Source: Enterobacter sp. C2
GTDB taxonomy: Bacteria; Pseudomonadota; Gammaproteobacteria; Enterobacterales; Enterobacteriaceae
Direction of reading: 5' to 3'
Length of the DNA: 64,000 nucleotides
Assembly: GCF_019880405.1 (NCBI RefSeq)
Contig: NZ_CP082269.1
Location: 1,612,001-1,676,000, forward strand
Part shown: positions 20,354-29,634 of the stretch, piece after piece
How positions within the stretch are numbered: position 1 is the stretch's first letter
Layout: every line of letters begins with the position of its first letter
Program-made: the position numbers and the translations under genes
Notes under the pieces: generated by a model
The model's database searches: none
What the model was told of the DNA's origin: nothing
The model's input: the letters and a program-made list of their open reading frames with translations, nothing else

Positions 20354-21457
20354 ATGCCACAACCCACGCTATTTACCCCGCTACGCATCAGAAATCTGGA
20401 GATTGAAAACCGGATCGTGATAGCCCCCATGTGCCAGTACTCCGCTGAAGAGGGATGCATGACTGACTGGCACATGATGCATCTGGGGCAGCTGGCGCAA
20501 TCTGGTGCGGGTTTGCTGACCATTGAGGCCACCGCCGTCTCTCCTGAAGGTCGGATCACCTTTGCTGACGTCGGTCTCTATGATGATAAGAGTGAGGCAG
20601 CCATGGCCCGGGTGCTTGATGCAATCCGTAAATGGTCGGATATGCCCATTGCGATCCAGCTGGCTCATGCGGGAAGAAAAGCATCGACCTACAAGCCCTG
20701 GGATCAACAGGGGCAAATTCCGCCTGACCAGCAGGGCGGGTGGCAAACGTTAGCTCCCTCCGCCGTTCCCTACACCACGGGCTACACGCTCCCGACCGCC
20801 CTGGACAGTGCCGGGCTAGACGAGGTTCGCACCCAGTTTGCCAATGCCGCAAAACGCGCTGCCAGGCTGGGTATCGATCTAATTCAAATTCACGCCGCGC
20901 ATGGTTATCTGCTGCATCAGTTCCTGTCGCCGTTATCAAACCAGCGCACCGATGAGTACGGCGGCTCACTGGAAAACCGCGCCAGATTCCCACTGGAAAT
21001 TTTTGACGTGGTGCGTGAAGCCTTCCCGACAGAAAAAGCGATCAGCGTGCGCATCTCCGCGACGGACTGGGTAGAGGGCGGATTCAATATTGAGGAAGCC
21101 GTGGCGTTTGCAAAAATGCTTGAAGCGCGCGGTGTTGATGCGATCCATGTATCAAGCGGGGGTCTCCATCCCGATCAAAAAATCGATGTCTATCCGGGCT
21201 ATCAGGTTCCGCTAGCACGAGCAGTGAAGTCCGCAGTCACTATTCCGGTGGTGGCCGTTGGATTGATTACCGAAGCCCAACACGCAGAGTCCATTGTCGC
21301 GAGCGGCGACGCAGATATTATCGGGATTGCGCGTACGGCGTTGTACGATCCGCGTTGGCCGTGGCATGCCGCCGCAACGCTGGGCGCACAGGTGAGGGCA
21401 GCCAGCCAGTATCTTCGCTGCCAGCCTCATACGCTGAAGAACCTGTTTAAGTCCTGA
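20354..21457 (+). CDS. Old yellow enzyme family NADPH-dependent ene-reductase (XenA/YqjM class)
   Basis: The protein has 367 residues with an FMN-binding TIM barrel. The N-terminal A-P-M-C-Q-Y-S places a Cys (Cys27) over the flavin, the mark of the YqjM/XenA subgroup, unlike NemA, which has Thr there. The substrate-binding His pair is His180/His183 in I-H-A-A-H-G-Y-L-L, followed by the family signature S-N-Q-R-T-D-E-Y-G-G-S-L-E-N-R. The enzyme probably reduces activated C=C bonds of enones, quinones or nitro compounds. A good Shine-Dalgarno (AACAGGAAGG) precedes it and it has its own terminator. It is the first gene of the accessory block. Confidence 0.92.
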   Translation: MPQPTLFTPLRIRNLEIENRIVIAPMCQYSAEEGCMTDWHMMHLGQLAQSGAGLLTIEATAVSPEGRITFADVGLYDDKSEAAMARVLDAIRKWSDMPIAIQLAHAGRKASTYKPWDQQGQIPPDQQGGWQTLAPSAVPYTTGYTLPTALDSAGLDEVRTQFANAAKRAARLGIDLIQIHAAHGYLLHQFLSPLSNQRTDEYGGSLENRARFPLEIFDVVREAFPTEKAISVRISATDWVEGGFNIEEAVAFAKMLEARGVDAIHVSSGGLHPDQKIDVYPGYQVPLARAVKSAVTIPVVAVGLITEAQHAESIVASGDADIIGIARTALYDPRWPWHAAATLGAQVRAASQYLRCQPHTLKNLFKS

Positions 21458-21463
21458 TACAGA

Positions 21464-21486
21464 AAGCGGGGGCAACCCCGCTTTTT
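21464..21486 (+). terminator. Terminator after the ene-reductase gene
   Basis: An AAGCGGGG/CCCCGCTT stem (21464-21471, 21476-21483) with loop GCAA runs directly into more T residues. Confidence 0.85.
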
Positions 21487-21517
21487 CAGAGCCGGTGTGG
21501 TTGGTGGGGAGATAACT

Positions 21518-22384
21518 ATGTTTGAAGGATTTACGCATACACAAATTAGCCTTTCCGAAGCCGTGCTTAATGTCCGCTATGGGGGAAGTGGCCCTCCGGT
21601 GCTGCTGTTGCATGGCCATCCTCGAACTCACGTCACCTGGTCAAAAGTCGCTCCCCAGCTTGCCAAATCCTTTACCGTGGTTTGCCCTGATTTGCGGGGA
21701 TTCGGGCGCTCATCTAAACCTGCCGACCAGCCAAATCACGCGGGCTCGTCTAAACGCGCTAAAGCAAAAGATTGTGTTGAGTTAATGAGCCTGCTGGGTT
21801 TTGAGCAGTTTGCTCTTGTTGGGCATGACAGAGGGAGCTACACCGCTTACCGGGCCGCGCTTGATTACCCGGAGCGGATCACCCGACTAGCCGTACTGGA
21901 TTGCATTCCAATACTTGAAGCACTTAACCGGTGTGATGAAAAGTTTGCCCGACAGTGGTACCACTGGTTCTTCTTTGCTCAATTGGAAAAACCAGAGCGG
22001 GCAATACTGGCTGACCCTGATAAATGGTATGGAGGCCAGCCTGAAACAATGGGAGACGAGGAGTATCTCGAATTCAGGCAGGCCATACACGATCCGGAAA
22101 CCGTGCATGGAATGATCGAGGACTATCGCGCCGGTCTGAGTATCGATAAAGAGCACGAGCATCACGATCGTCAGAATAGCAAATTAATTACCTGCCCGAC
22201 GCTCTGTCTATGGTCAAAATATGACGATCTGGAAGATATATACGGTGACGTGTTAGGCATCTGGAAAACGTGGGCACCGCAAGCTCAAGGCAAAGCCATA
22301 GCCAGCGGTCACCATATGGCTGAAGAAGCCCCTGAAGAACTTACAGCTGAACTCCGGCGATTTCTGTTGCAACCAGGGCAGTAA
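21518..22384 (+). CDS. Alpha/beta hydrolase, haloacetate dehalogenase-like
   Basis: The protein has 288 residues from ATG 21518, preceded by GGGGAGATAACT; an upstream in-frame start lacks a ribosome site. The fold shows the oxyanion turn H-G-H-P-R, a nucleophile elbow G-H-D-R-G with Asp104 as nucleophile, Asp128 as the acid and His265 as the base. In the fluoroacetate dehalogenase family, as I recall it, Asp104, Arg105, Arg108, Asp128, His149 and Trp150 form the site. Here Arg105, His149 and Trp150 are kept, but position 108 is Tyr. So it is an Asp-nucleophile hydrolase related to fluoroacetate dehalogenase or epoxide hydrolase, with an altered carboxylate-binding site; the substrate is unknown. 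It may be its own unit, downstream of a terminator. Confidence 0.82.
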   Translation: MFEGFTHTQISLSEAVLNVRYGGSGPPVLLLHGHPRTHVTWSKVAPQLAKSFTVVCPDLRGFGRSSKPADQPNHAGSSKRAKAKDCVELMSLLGFEQFALVGHDRGSYTAYRAALDYPERITRLAVLDCIPILEALNRCDEKFARQWYHWFFFAQLEKPERAILADPDKWYGGQPETMGDEEYLEFRQAIHDPETVHGMIEDYRAGLSIDKEHEHHDRQNSKLITCPTLCLWSKYDDLEDIYGDVLGIWKTWAPQAQGKAIASGHHMAEEAPEELTAELRRFLLQPGQ

Positions 22385-22412
22385 TTCACCCGTACGCTGT
22401 TCATAAAATGCT

Positions 22413-22437
22413 AAAAAAATGGGGCCCGAAGGCCCCA
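22413..22437 (-). terminator. Terminator of the PQQ dehydrogenase genes
   Basis: On the minus strand a TGGGGCC/GGCCCCA stem (22420-22426 with 22431-22437) is followed by seven T residues (22413-22419), 30 bases after the stop of the large subunit gene. Confidence 0.85.
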
Positions 22438-22466
22438 CGCAGTTTGCTTAACGGTATGTTAAACGG

Positions 22467-24563
22467 TTATTCAGGAAGCGCATAAACGACAACCTGATCG
22501 CCTACCTGATCCTTCAGAATAGTATTGCCCCCCGCGACAAAGGCAACATACTGACGGCCTTTGTACTCATAGATCGAGGGGTTCGCTACCGCAGGTGCTT
22601 CTACCTGATCGGACCATAGCTCTTCACCGCTATCCACTGAATAAGCGCGAACTTTGGCATCCATGGAGGCACCGATGAACACCACGCCCCCTGCCGTCAC
22701 GGCTGGACCACCGATGGTTGGGGAGCCCCAGCTCTCTGGCATAAAGAAGCCATACTGCTGCGATGCACCCACCGGACGACGCCACTTCACATCCCCCGTG
22801 TGCATATCCAGCGCTACGATTTCACCAAATGGGGGTTGCCAGCACGGCATACCAAGCCAGTTATTCGCCACCATCAGACGCATACCGTAAGGCGCACCTT
22901 CCTGAGGCGCAAAGCCGCTCTCATTGCCGGAACCTTTATCCGCCTTTTTATAATCTTCACGGCTATAGAGCTTCACGTACTGCACAATATGTGAGGTATT
23001 GACGATGGCAATCTGTTTTTTCGGATCGAATGCCACACCGCCCCACTGAACGCCACCGGCACTGTCTGGATAGGTCAGGGCACCTTCTCCCTTGGTTGTT
23101 GGCGGCGTGTACATGCCGTCGTAACTCAGCTTATCCCACAGGCGAGAGCACTGGCCCGCACCTACGGCATCTGCCAGTTTCCAGATCTCCGGCTTCTTCG
23201 ATTGATCGAGCAGCGGCGCAGGCTTCGTCGGGAAGGGCTGCGTTGGCGAAAGCACTTCGCCCTGTACCGAACCATCTCCCTGTGGTACTGGACGCTCTTC
23301 AATCGGCCAGACATCCTCGCCCGTCAGGCGATTCACAACAAACAGAAAGCCCTGTTTGGTCGCCTGAACCAGTGCTGGGATCTGTTTGCCATCGACGGTG
23401 ATATCCATCAGGGTCGGCGCAGAGTTGATATCGTAATCCCACACGTCGTGATGAACCCATTGACGAGACCAGACGACTTTACCGGTGTTGATATCCAGGG
23501 CAGTAGTGGAGGTTGCAAGCGGAATAGGTTTAACACGATTGCCGCCCCAGTAGTTAGGGGAGGGGGACGAGACCGGCAGGTAGACCAGACCATTGGCCTC
23601 ATCGGCAGACATATGGGTCCAGACGTTGGCTGTACCGGTGTGTTGGCGGATCTCTGCCGGAATCGCGTCAAAGGTCCACTCACGCGCGCCGGTTTGCGCG
23701 TTGATTGAGAATACGGTACCCGGAGGGGCTTCGGCATAGGCCCAGTCTTTACCCGCCCAGCCGATCAGCAGATGATTACCCACCACGGTTGGCGGCTGCA
23801 GAATAGATAACGGGTATTTGGCGTTGAGCGTATTCCACTGATTAATATCCAGCACGCCATTATCAGCAAAGCCTGCACACGGCTTCCCTGAGTCGGCATC
23901 CAGCGCATAGAGATGGCCATCCACGTTACCCATATAAACGATTTTCTGGCATGCCTGTCCGGCGACCGGATTTTTAGCCTGCCAGTAGGAGACGCCGCGG
24001 TTCTTAAGAACCGGCTGGGTCAGGGCTTTGCGCGATGATTTGGTATCGTAATGCCACTTCTCTTTCCCTGTGCCGGGATCGAGCGCAATCAGGCGATCAA
24101 AGGGTGTACCGATATAGAGCGTTTCGTTGGCAAAAATAGGCGTTGCTGACCAGACGGTGGCAGGGGTATCACCTTTCCCATCCGAGACGTCACCGGTATG
24201 AAACTCCCAGACTTTAGTTAATTTACTGACGTTGTCCGCCGTAATCTGCGTCAGTGGACTGTATTTCTGGGCGTTAAGCTGGCCATGAAAGCTGTCCCAG
24301 GTAGCAGTAGCAGGCACCAGCGGCGTGGCGGGCTGTACGGCAGACTCCACCTTCTGTCCGTCGTTTTTGCCGGTTGAGACATCGTCAGTGGTTTTTGTGG
24401 TTCCAGGCGCCTGCTGATCGGCGGCATCAACGTTCAGCTTTTCCTGGGTTCCCTGAGAGGCCTCAGCGGCCTTCTCTTGTGCATGCAGCGAGAGCGGCGC
24501 AACCAGCAACGCGAGCGCCGTCATGCTGACTTTCAGTAATGGAGAATGTTTTTCGTTATGCAC
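22467..24563 (-). CDS. Periplasmic PQQ-dependent dehydrogenase, glucose/polyol family (large subunit)
   Basis: The protein has 698 residues from a GTG start (24563) preceded by GAGGAGCCGCCC. It begins with a signal peptide (cleavage probably after L-H-A near residue 28), then an unusual hydrophilic low-complexity stretch (residues about 30-85, rich in Ala, Gln, Thr, Asp), then an eight-bladed quinoprotein propeller like the soluble part of membrane glucose dehydrogenase. The segment H-H-D-V-W-D-Y-D-I carries the catalytic Asp, and A-T-K-Q-G-F-L-F-V contains the Lys that contacts PQQ. It lacks the five-helix N-terminal domain of Gcd, which is supplied by the small gene upstream. The arrangement resembles SldA/SldB polyol dehydrogenase; glucose, glycerol or a sugar alcohol are possible substrates. 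Electrons would go to ubiquinone. Confidence 0.88.
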   Translation of the reverse strand: MHNEKHSPLLKVSMTALALLVAPLSLHAQEKAAEASQGTQEKLNVDAADQQAPGTTKTTDDVSTGKNDGQKVESAVQPATPLVPATATWDSFHGQLNAQKYSPLTQITADNVSKLTKVWEFHTGDVSDGKGDTPATVWSATPIFANETLYIGTPFDRLIALDPGTGKEKWHYDTKSSRKALTQPVLKNRGVSYWQAKNPVAGQACQKIVYMGNVDGHLYALDADSGKPCAGFADNGVLDINQWNTLNAKYPLSILQPPTVVGNHLLIGWAGKDWAYAEAPPGTVFSINAQTGAREWTFDAIPAEIRQHTGTANVWTHMSADEANGLVYLPVSSPSPNYWGGNRVKPIPLATSTTALDINTGKVVWSRQWVHHDVWDYDINSAPTLMDITVDGKQIPALVQATKQGFLFVVNRLTGEDVWPIEERPVPQGDGSVQGEVLSPTQPFPTKPAPLLDQSKKPEIWKLADAVGAGQCSRLWDKLSYDGMYTPPTTKGEGALTYPDSAGGVQWGGVAFDPKKQIAIVNTSHIVQYVKLYSREDYKKADKGSGNESGFAPQEGAPYGMRLMVANNWLGMPCWQPPFGEIVALDMHTGDVKWRRPVGASQQYGFFMPESWGSPTIGGPAVTAGGVVFIGASMDAKVRAYSVDSGEELWSDQVEAPAVANPSIYEYKGRQYVAFVAGGNTILKDQVGDQVVVYALPE

Positions 24564-24573
24564 GGGCGGCTCC

Positions 24574-24939
24574 TCAGACTCTGGCGCGATGATTGGTAGG
24601 AACGGAATTGCTGCTCAGCGCAATCAAACCAATCAGGCCGACCACCATTGCTGCAGTAATGAGGTACTGATGCAGCAACGCGCCTGCAAAACCAATACCG
24701 AACAATAAGACAAGCGTGACAACAATCACGAAAATACGCGTTCCACGGTGGGATGCAGCACGCAGTATAAAGGTCAGGATGGCCAGCAGGACGCTTGCGA
24801 TGGCCACACCCAGTGCCCCGATGGTGCCGGTGACGCCGGTGAGCGGTGTCAGCCACGCGTATAAAGCCACTGCGAAGCCAATCACGGCTGATAGCAGCAA
24901 CAATATACTGCCGAGGCGTGAAGGTTGAGTTTTTAACAT
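24574..24939 (-). CDS. Small membrane subunit of a PQQ dehydrogenase (SldB-like)
   Basis: The protein has 121 residues from ATG 24939, with AGAGG as ribosome site; an in-frame upstream Met is possible. It has four hydrophobic segments and resembles the membrane anchor domain that precedes the propeller in one-piece glucose dehydrogenase. The stop codon is 10 bases before the GTG of the large subunit gene, so the pair is co-translated. Function by context: to anchor the periplasmic quinoprotein and pass electrons to ubiquinone. The assignment rests on size, topology and neighbour. Confidence 0.75.
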   Translation of the reverse strand: MLKTQPSRLGSILLLLSAVIGFAVALYAWLTPLTGVTGTIGALGVAIASVLLAILTFILRAASHRGTRIFVIVVTLVLLFGIGFAGALLHQYLITAAMVVGLIGLIALSSNSVPTNHRARV

Positions 24940-25269
24940 ACCAGGAAAACCTCTATTCAAAATGAACAAAAATCACTATGACGTAATAGTGGGCTAATGC
25001 TGCTGTTATTCACACTGGGCGACGTCAGCGGCATCGCTCACTCAACGTAACTGAGTATAGAAGAAGGTTTTTTTTATGGGACGTTAAGTTGTGGGTGGTG
25101 ACATCTGCTCCTGGCATAACACGTTGCAGACGCCTTTGAGTGAACAGAGCGGGTTCGATCTTCCCGTGTTAAAAGCGCAAAATATTATGCAAGGGTTAGC
25201 TGGTGTGTAAATATCAAGAGAATTTGGTTTTTCTAAAATACAATTCTTAGCCTGGAAGCTATTACCACA
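24940..25269. other. Intergenic region between the PQQ dehydrogenase genes and an MFS gene
   Basis: This divergent promoter region of 330 bp has no convincing gene. It is AT-richer than its flanks, with TACAAT at 25239-25244 as a possible -10 element for the MFS gene but no clear -35. I see no strong inverted repeat. Confidence 0.6.
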
Positions 25270-26520
25270 ATGAATATGTTTAGTAAACGAGCTGGTGCTT
25301 TTCACTTCATTCCCTTCCGTTATCTGTTTTTTGCTCGCCTGCTTACCGTTCTGGGCAATGGCATTGCACCGATTGCACTGGCGTTTGCTGTACTGGATAT
25401 TGGCGGATCGGTGTCCGATCTGGGTATTGTTGTTGCATCGCGTTCCATCTTAAACGTCGTATTTTTGCTAATTGGTGGTGTATTAGCGGACCGTTACTCA
25501 CGTAGCAAGGTATTGGTCTATTCTTCCGCTATGGCGGCAGTGTCACAGGCTATTGTCGCATGGAGCGTGCTGGATGGTTCCGCAACGGTGATGAGTCTGG
25601 CACTACTTGGCGCCCTGAATGGCGCAGCAGCTGGCATCGCATTGCCTGCATCCTCTGCGCTGGTTCCTCAGACTGTGCCAGTGCAGAATTTGCGTGCAGC
25701 CAACGCGTTAATCCAGCTCGGTATTTATAGTGGTACGGTGATCGGTGCTTCGCTAGGTGGGATCCTGACAGGTTCAGTTGGACCGGGTTGGGGACTGGCA
25801 ATTGATGCGCTAGGCTTTGCAGCATCTGCGCCGCTTTATCTTTTAACTCGCGTTACGTCAATCAAAGCAGACTCATCCCAGGATAATATCCTGCAGGCTT
25901 TAAAAGAGGGGTGGAAAGAGTTCGCCAGCCGGCCCTGGGTATGGTCAGTAGTCGTTCAGTTCACCGTAATCAATGCTGCCTTTAGTGGCGTGGTGATGGT
26001 GCTTGGCCCTGTGATTGCTGACGCTTCTTTCGGCCGAACCCGTTGGGGAGTGATTGTTGCTGCGCAAAGCGTTGGCCTGATTGCAGGTTCGTTCCTTGCC
26101 CTGCGATGGCGTCCTCGCCGCGATCTATTCATTGGCGTCATGCTGGTTGCCTTTTGTGCGATGCCCATTTTAATGCTTAGCCAGCCTGCGTCGGCACAGT
26201 GGCTTATTGCCGCCTTTTTTATAGCGGGGGTCACGTTTGGCCTTTTCGGCGTGGTGTGGGCTCATTCGTTACAAACCCACATCCCACAGGAAAAGCTGGC
26301 CCGCGTATACGCCTATGATGCTGTGGGGTCGTTTGTGGCCATCCCCTTTGGTGAGCTTGTGGCCGGACCGCTGGCAATACAGTATGGGAGTACGAATGTA
26401 CTTTTGGTTTCAGCGATGGCAGTCGTCGTTGCCACTTTTGGTGCCTGTCTGGTTCCTGCGATTAGGCGGCTCGACAACTCTGCACACCTTAAACAGCACG
26501 AGACAGAGAACATCTCATAA
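25270..26520 (+). CDS. MFS transporter, EntS-like exporter class
   Basis: The protein has 416 residues (ATG at 25270; an ATG two codons later is possible) with about eleven to twelve hydrophobic segments. The loop after the second segment reads G-G-V-L-A-D-R-Y-S-R-S-K, the MFS motif A. The overall pattern (F-R-Y-L-F-F-A-R-L-L-T-V-L-G-N-G at the start and A-L-N-G-A-A-A-G-I-A-L-P in the fourth segment) is like the drug or siderophore export families related to EntS. The substrate is unknown. It is divergent from the PQQ dehydrogenase and convergent with the next gene. Confidence 0.85.
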   Translation: MNMFSKRAGAFHFIPFRYLFFARLLTVLGNGIAPIALAFAVLDIGGSVSDLGIVVASRSILNVVFLLIGGVLADRYSRSKVLVYSSAMAAVSQAIVAWSVLDGSATVMSLALLGALNGAAAGIALPASSALVPQTVPVQNLRAANALIQLGIYSGTVIGASLGGILTGSVGPGWGLAIDALGFAASAPLYLLTRVTSIKADSSQDNILQALKEGWKEFASRPWVWSVVVQFTVINAAFSGVVMVLGPVIADASFGRTRWGVIVAAQSVGLIAGSFLALRWRPRRDLFIGVMLVAFCAMPILMLSQPASAQWLIAAFFIAGVTFGLFGVVWAHSLQTHIPQEKLARVYAYDAVGSFVAIPFGELVAGPLAIQYGSTNVLLVSAMAVVVATFGACLVPAIRRLDNSAHLKQHETENIS

Positions 26521-26553
26521 CAAGGCTAACAAGGTAAATATCCCCATTTAACT

Positions 26554-27222
26554 TTATAAGGGATAACATTTTGTCCAGTTATAGTTGATCCGTGCCAGGG
26601 TTAATTCTCCAGCTACATCTGCGTAATCAATCTCCTGACGTTCCAAAAAAAATTCACGCACTGTTGCAGGTAAAAAATCAGCGTTGTAGCGCAGGAGCGT
26701 GCTATGCCAGAAGGGGGCGGGTAATGGAGTGCTGGTGTGGCGCATCAGCAACTCATCTTTCCAGCGAGACTGCAGGATTCTCTCGCAGAATGAGTGGCGC
26801 ATGGCAATCGCTGACTCATCGGGGATGCCCGCCAGTAACAACTGGCTGGGCAAAGCAACTAACCGCAGGTTTCTGATAATAATCTTTTTCGTCTGATATT
26901 CAGTCCATATATTTCGCAGTTGAGCCACTTTCGCGGGGAACGGCTCGTTTAGCTGATACAGGGGGAGAGTCAATGGCAAGAAGGTGAAATGGAAGCCGTG
27001 GGCTGGCAGGGTATCGGCGAGCGGGTCATCACTTATCAGCTTTTTTAATTCATCAAGGAGACGTGAGACAGAAAGGGGCAGAGGCGGCTGTATACCCGCT
27101 GCAAGAGCGAGTTTTGTCGGATCGTAGTAGTTTTCCTCTCGGATCTCCCCGACTTCAGCATTTTCTTTCCACCTTGCAATGGTGTTTACATTTGTTGAAC
27201 GATAAAGGTTTGGCAGACTCAT
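26554..27222 (-). CDS. Unrecognised protein with two H-x-T motifs, possible 2H phosphoesterase
   Basis: The protein has 222 residues with no signal peptide or membrane segment. I do not recognise it by name. Two motifs, H-F-T near residue 78 (in A-H-G-F-H-F-T-F) and H-S-T near residue 185 (in F-W-H-S-T-L-L-R-Y), each follow hydrophobic strands, as in the 2H phosphoesterase superfamily (cyclic phosphodiesterases, RNA ligase-like enzymes). The function is inference from these motifs only. It stands alone, convergent with the MFS gene and 94 bp from the channel gene downstream. Confidence 0.55.
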   Translation of the reverse strand: MSLPNLYRSTNVNTIARWKENAEVGEIREENYYDPTKLALAAGIQPPLPLSVSRLLDELKKLISDDPLADTLPAHGFHFTFLPLTLPLYQLNEPFPAKVAQLRNIWTEYQTKKIIIRNLRLVALPSQLLLAGIPDESAIAMRHSFCERILQSRWKDELLMRHTSTPLPAPFWHSTLLRYNADFLPATVREFFLERQEIDYADVAGELTLARINYNWTKCYPL

Positions 27223-27316
27223 TGATTTTATGACTGACCTTATGGCGTATAGATGAACACAGGCTATAAATCACGCAACCTGCTGACAGATCCGCTACGC
27301 TCCGCCTGTAAGATAA

Positions 27317-28393
27317 TCACTCACTCCCGGAGGCACCGGGACCCGTCAGCGTAGCCCTGACCTGAGGAAGACTCTGCGGGTAATTTTGTTGAATAAACTC
27401 AATCATTTTTTCCCGCACGTAACAGCGTAAATCGAAGGCCGTAGGTGAATTTTGCGCCGTCATTAACAATCTGATGGTCATCGTTTTTTCAGTCGTATCG
27501 GTAACCTGAAGGACCTGAGTTTGTTGATCCCAAAGTCTTGTTTCACTGAGCACCTTTTCAAAGTGTTTTCGCAGAGGCTCTAAAGGCATGGAATAATCAA
27601 CATAAAGAAAAACAGATCCCAAAATTTGTGCATTGTTACGCGTCCAGTTTTGGAATGGATTTTCTGTGAAGTAGGTAATCGGTAAGACCAGTCGGCGCAG
27701 ATCCCAAAGACGCACCACAACATAGGTCAGGTTTATCTCTTCAATCCAACCCCACTCTTTTTCAACGACCACAGCATCATCGATTTTTATGGGTTGTGTA
27801 AACGCTATCTGAATGCCGGCAAACAAATTGACAAGCGATTTCTGCAGGGCAAAACCAATTATTATTCCGGCAACCCCTGCACCGGCCAGAATGGTCGTAC
27901 CGAATTTCCGAACGCCAGGAAAACTAAGTAAAATCAGTGAAAGACAGAACGTCACCAGCACAACAATAGCGACTTTCTTAACATAAATTATCTGAGTACG
28001 AATTTTGCGGGCGCGAAGGTTATTGGAAATATTAATGTCATAGCGTATAAAAAGCATATCCTGCGCAACATTAATTAATCGAATCAGGACAGAGCAAAAT
28101 GACAATATAATAAATATATTAATTGTCGTTGTAATAAATAGAAAAGATTCTGGTTGCACATGGACATAATTAACCCCTACGCGTATTAACAGCAGGGGGA
28201 TGAAAAGGAACATTGATCCGCGCAGATGCTTCTCAAGGGATTTGAATAGCTTTCTGTCACGGCTTTGCCAGTAGCGAATGAATTGCAGAAGTATAAATCT
28301 TGCGAGAAAACCCACCGCGAGCGAGAGCGTCACGACCAATACAGCTGGCACCCATGCCGGAGCGACAGATAACTCACCAAATAAAAAAGGCAT
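27317..28393 (-). CDS. MscS-family mechanosensitive channel protein
   Basis: The protein has 358 residues with four to five N-terminal membrane segments. The pore-lining helix reads G-A-G-V-A-G-I-I-I-G-F-A-L-Q-K-S-L-V-N-L, followed by the beta domain with the P-I-K-I-D-D-A-V pattern, both diagnostic of MscS homologues. Larger MscM/MscK-type domains are absent. Such channels release solutes on hypo-osmotic shock. The gene is alone on the minus strand, and the AT-rich codons in its first half differ from the backbone genes, compatible with acquisition from elsewhere. Confidence 0.88.
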   Translation of the reverse strand: MPFLFGELSVAPAWVPAVLVVTLSLAVGFLARFILLQFIRYWQSRDRKLFKSLEKHLRGSMFLFIPLLLIRVGVNYVHVQPESFLFITTTINIFIILSFCSVLIRLINVAQDMLFIRYDINISNNLRARKIRTQIIYVKKVAIVVLVTFCLSLILLSFPGVRKFGTTILAGAGVAGIIIGFALQKSLVNLFAGIQIAFTQPIKIDDAVVVEKEWGWIEEINLTYVVVRLWDLRRLVLPITYFTENPFQNWTRNNAQILGSVFLYVDYSMPLEPLRKHFEKVLSETRLWDQQTQVLQVTDTTEKTMTIRLLMTAQNSPTAFDLRCYVREKMIEFIQQNYPQSLPQVRATLTGPGASGSE

Positions 28394-28731
28394 TCTTTCC
28401 CCTTATACCCTGCCAACAACCCTGCGTAGTCAGCTCGGTTAAACAATCAGTCATTCTTCTCTTAAAGCTGTTCTCTATATTAGCCTGCTTTACGCGCATT
28501 ATTAGAAGAAAAGGATGAAAATCTGGCCTCGTTAGTTTATTAAAATATTTTGCAGCAGCAAGGTGTTATGCGTGGCGCGCCGCAACACAGAGAGCATGGA
28601 CGCAGTAGAATAGCTGCCTTATAACGTTGAAGTGGCAAGGATGTGGTGAGGCAGAAAGAGGTAGTTAATCTTCATTAACTCATTAGATCACCTGTATGAC
28701 TGGACAATATCACGATAGCCTCTTACCTGCC
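28394..28731. other. Intergenic region between the channel gene and cynR
   Basis: These 338 bp hold the promoter of the channel gene (minus strand) and the 3' flank of cynR. A CCTCTTACC/GGTAAGGAGG hairpin (28719-28745) overlaps the cynR stop codon but lacks a T tract. I see no gene in it. Confidence 0.5.
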
Positions 28732-29634
28732 CTATGGTAAGGAGGAGCCGTTTAGCTGAGCGGATACGTCCACTGCCATTTCAATAAATGCCCTGGTCGC
28801 AAAGCTCTGATAAGCGTCCCTTCGTCGCAAAAGGACCGCTGTGCGCGTCAGGCGCTCGGGTTCGAGTGCAAGCGCCACCAGGTTATCCTGCGCCAGGGCA
28901 GTCCTGGCGGGCAGCAGCGTGGATAAAGATGTTCTGCGGACGATTTCGATTACCGCCCCGAGAGCGTTAGCCTCCATCAGTACCTTTGGATGGATGCTGT
29001 GTTTACGGCAGTAGCTGTCAATCTGTTCACGGGTCGCGAACTCCTTGCTGAGTAATACCAGGGATTCGGTGTTCAGGGTCTGCAGCCCGGCAGATTTTTC
29101 CTTCGCAAGCCTATGCCCGCTATTGACTATGAGGGCAAGCGTTTCGTCCAGCAACGGTATCGCGTCAATGTCCGGACAGTGAACATCCCCGAATGCGATC
29201 CCCACGTCCAGCTCCCCTTCCTGGAGCATTTCTTCGATGCTTTCCTGTGAAATTTCCCGCACGTTGAGGGTGATTTCTGGATAGCGAAGGTGGAATGCCT
29301 CGACCAGCGGCCCGACAAGATACGTTGTGAAGGTTGGCGTCACGGCTAAGCGAAGCGATCCACGGGTGAGATCGTTTACGTCGTGGATAGCGCGCGTAGC
29401 GTCCCGCAGCTCTTGAGAAGCGCGGCGCACATACTGTAGATAAGCATGCCCGATATCAGTCAGACGTGTTGTACGGCCAGACCGATCGAACAACTGGGTG
29501 CCCAGCTCTTCTTCCAGTTGCTTTACTAGCTGTGAGAGCGCTGGCTGAGAGACATGCAGCGCCGCCGCAGCTTTGGTGAAGCTGAGATGTTCAGCAACCG
29601 CCTGAAAATACCGTATATGCCGCGCAAGCATCAT
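28732..29634 (-). CDS. cynR: LysR-family regulator of the cyn operon
   Basis: The protein has 300 residues and aligns along its length with E. coli CynR from memory: an N-terminal helix-turn-helix ([18 protein letters not shown]), then [15 protein letters not shown] and the effector domain with E-F-A-T-R-E-Q-I-D. CynR activates cynTS in response to cyanate or azide. It is divergent from cynT with 106 bp between the starts, as in E. coli. Confidence 0.92.
   Translation of the reverse strand: MMLARHIRYFQAVAEHLSFTKAAAALHVSQPALSQLVKQLEEELGTQLFDRSGRTTRLTDIGHAYLQYVRRASQELRDATRAIHDVNDLTRGSLRLAVTPTFTTYLVGPLVEAFHLRYPEITLNVREISQESIEEMLQEGELDVGIAFGDVHCPDIDAIPLLDETLALIVNSGHRLAKEKSAGLQTLNTESLVLLSKEFATREQIDSYCRKHSIHPKVLMEANALGAVIEIVRRTSLSTLLPARTALAQDNLVALALEPERLTRTAVLLRRRDAYQSFATRAFIEMAVDVSAQLNGSSLP

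Noticed and set aside
25084-25305. A 73-codon Cys-rich frame on the minus strand upstream of the MFS gene
   Set aside because: No ribosome site, overlaps the MFS start, and no recognisable motif.
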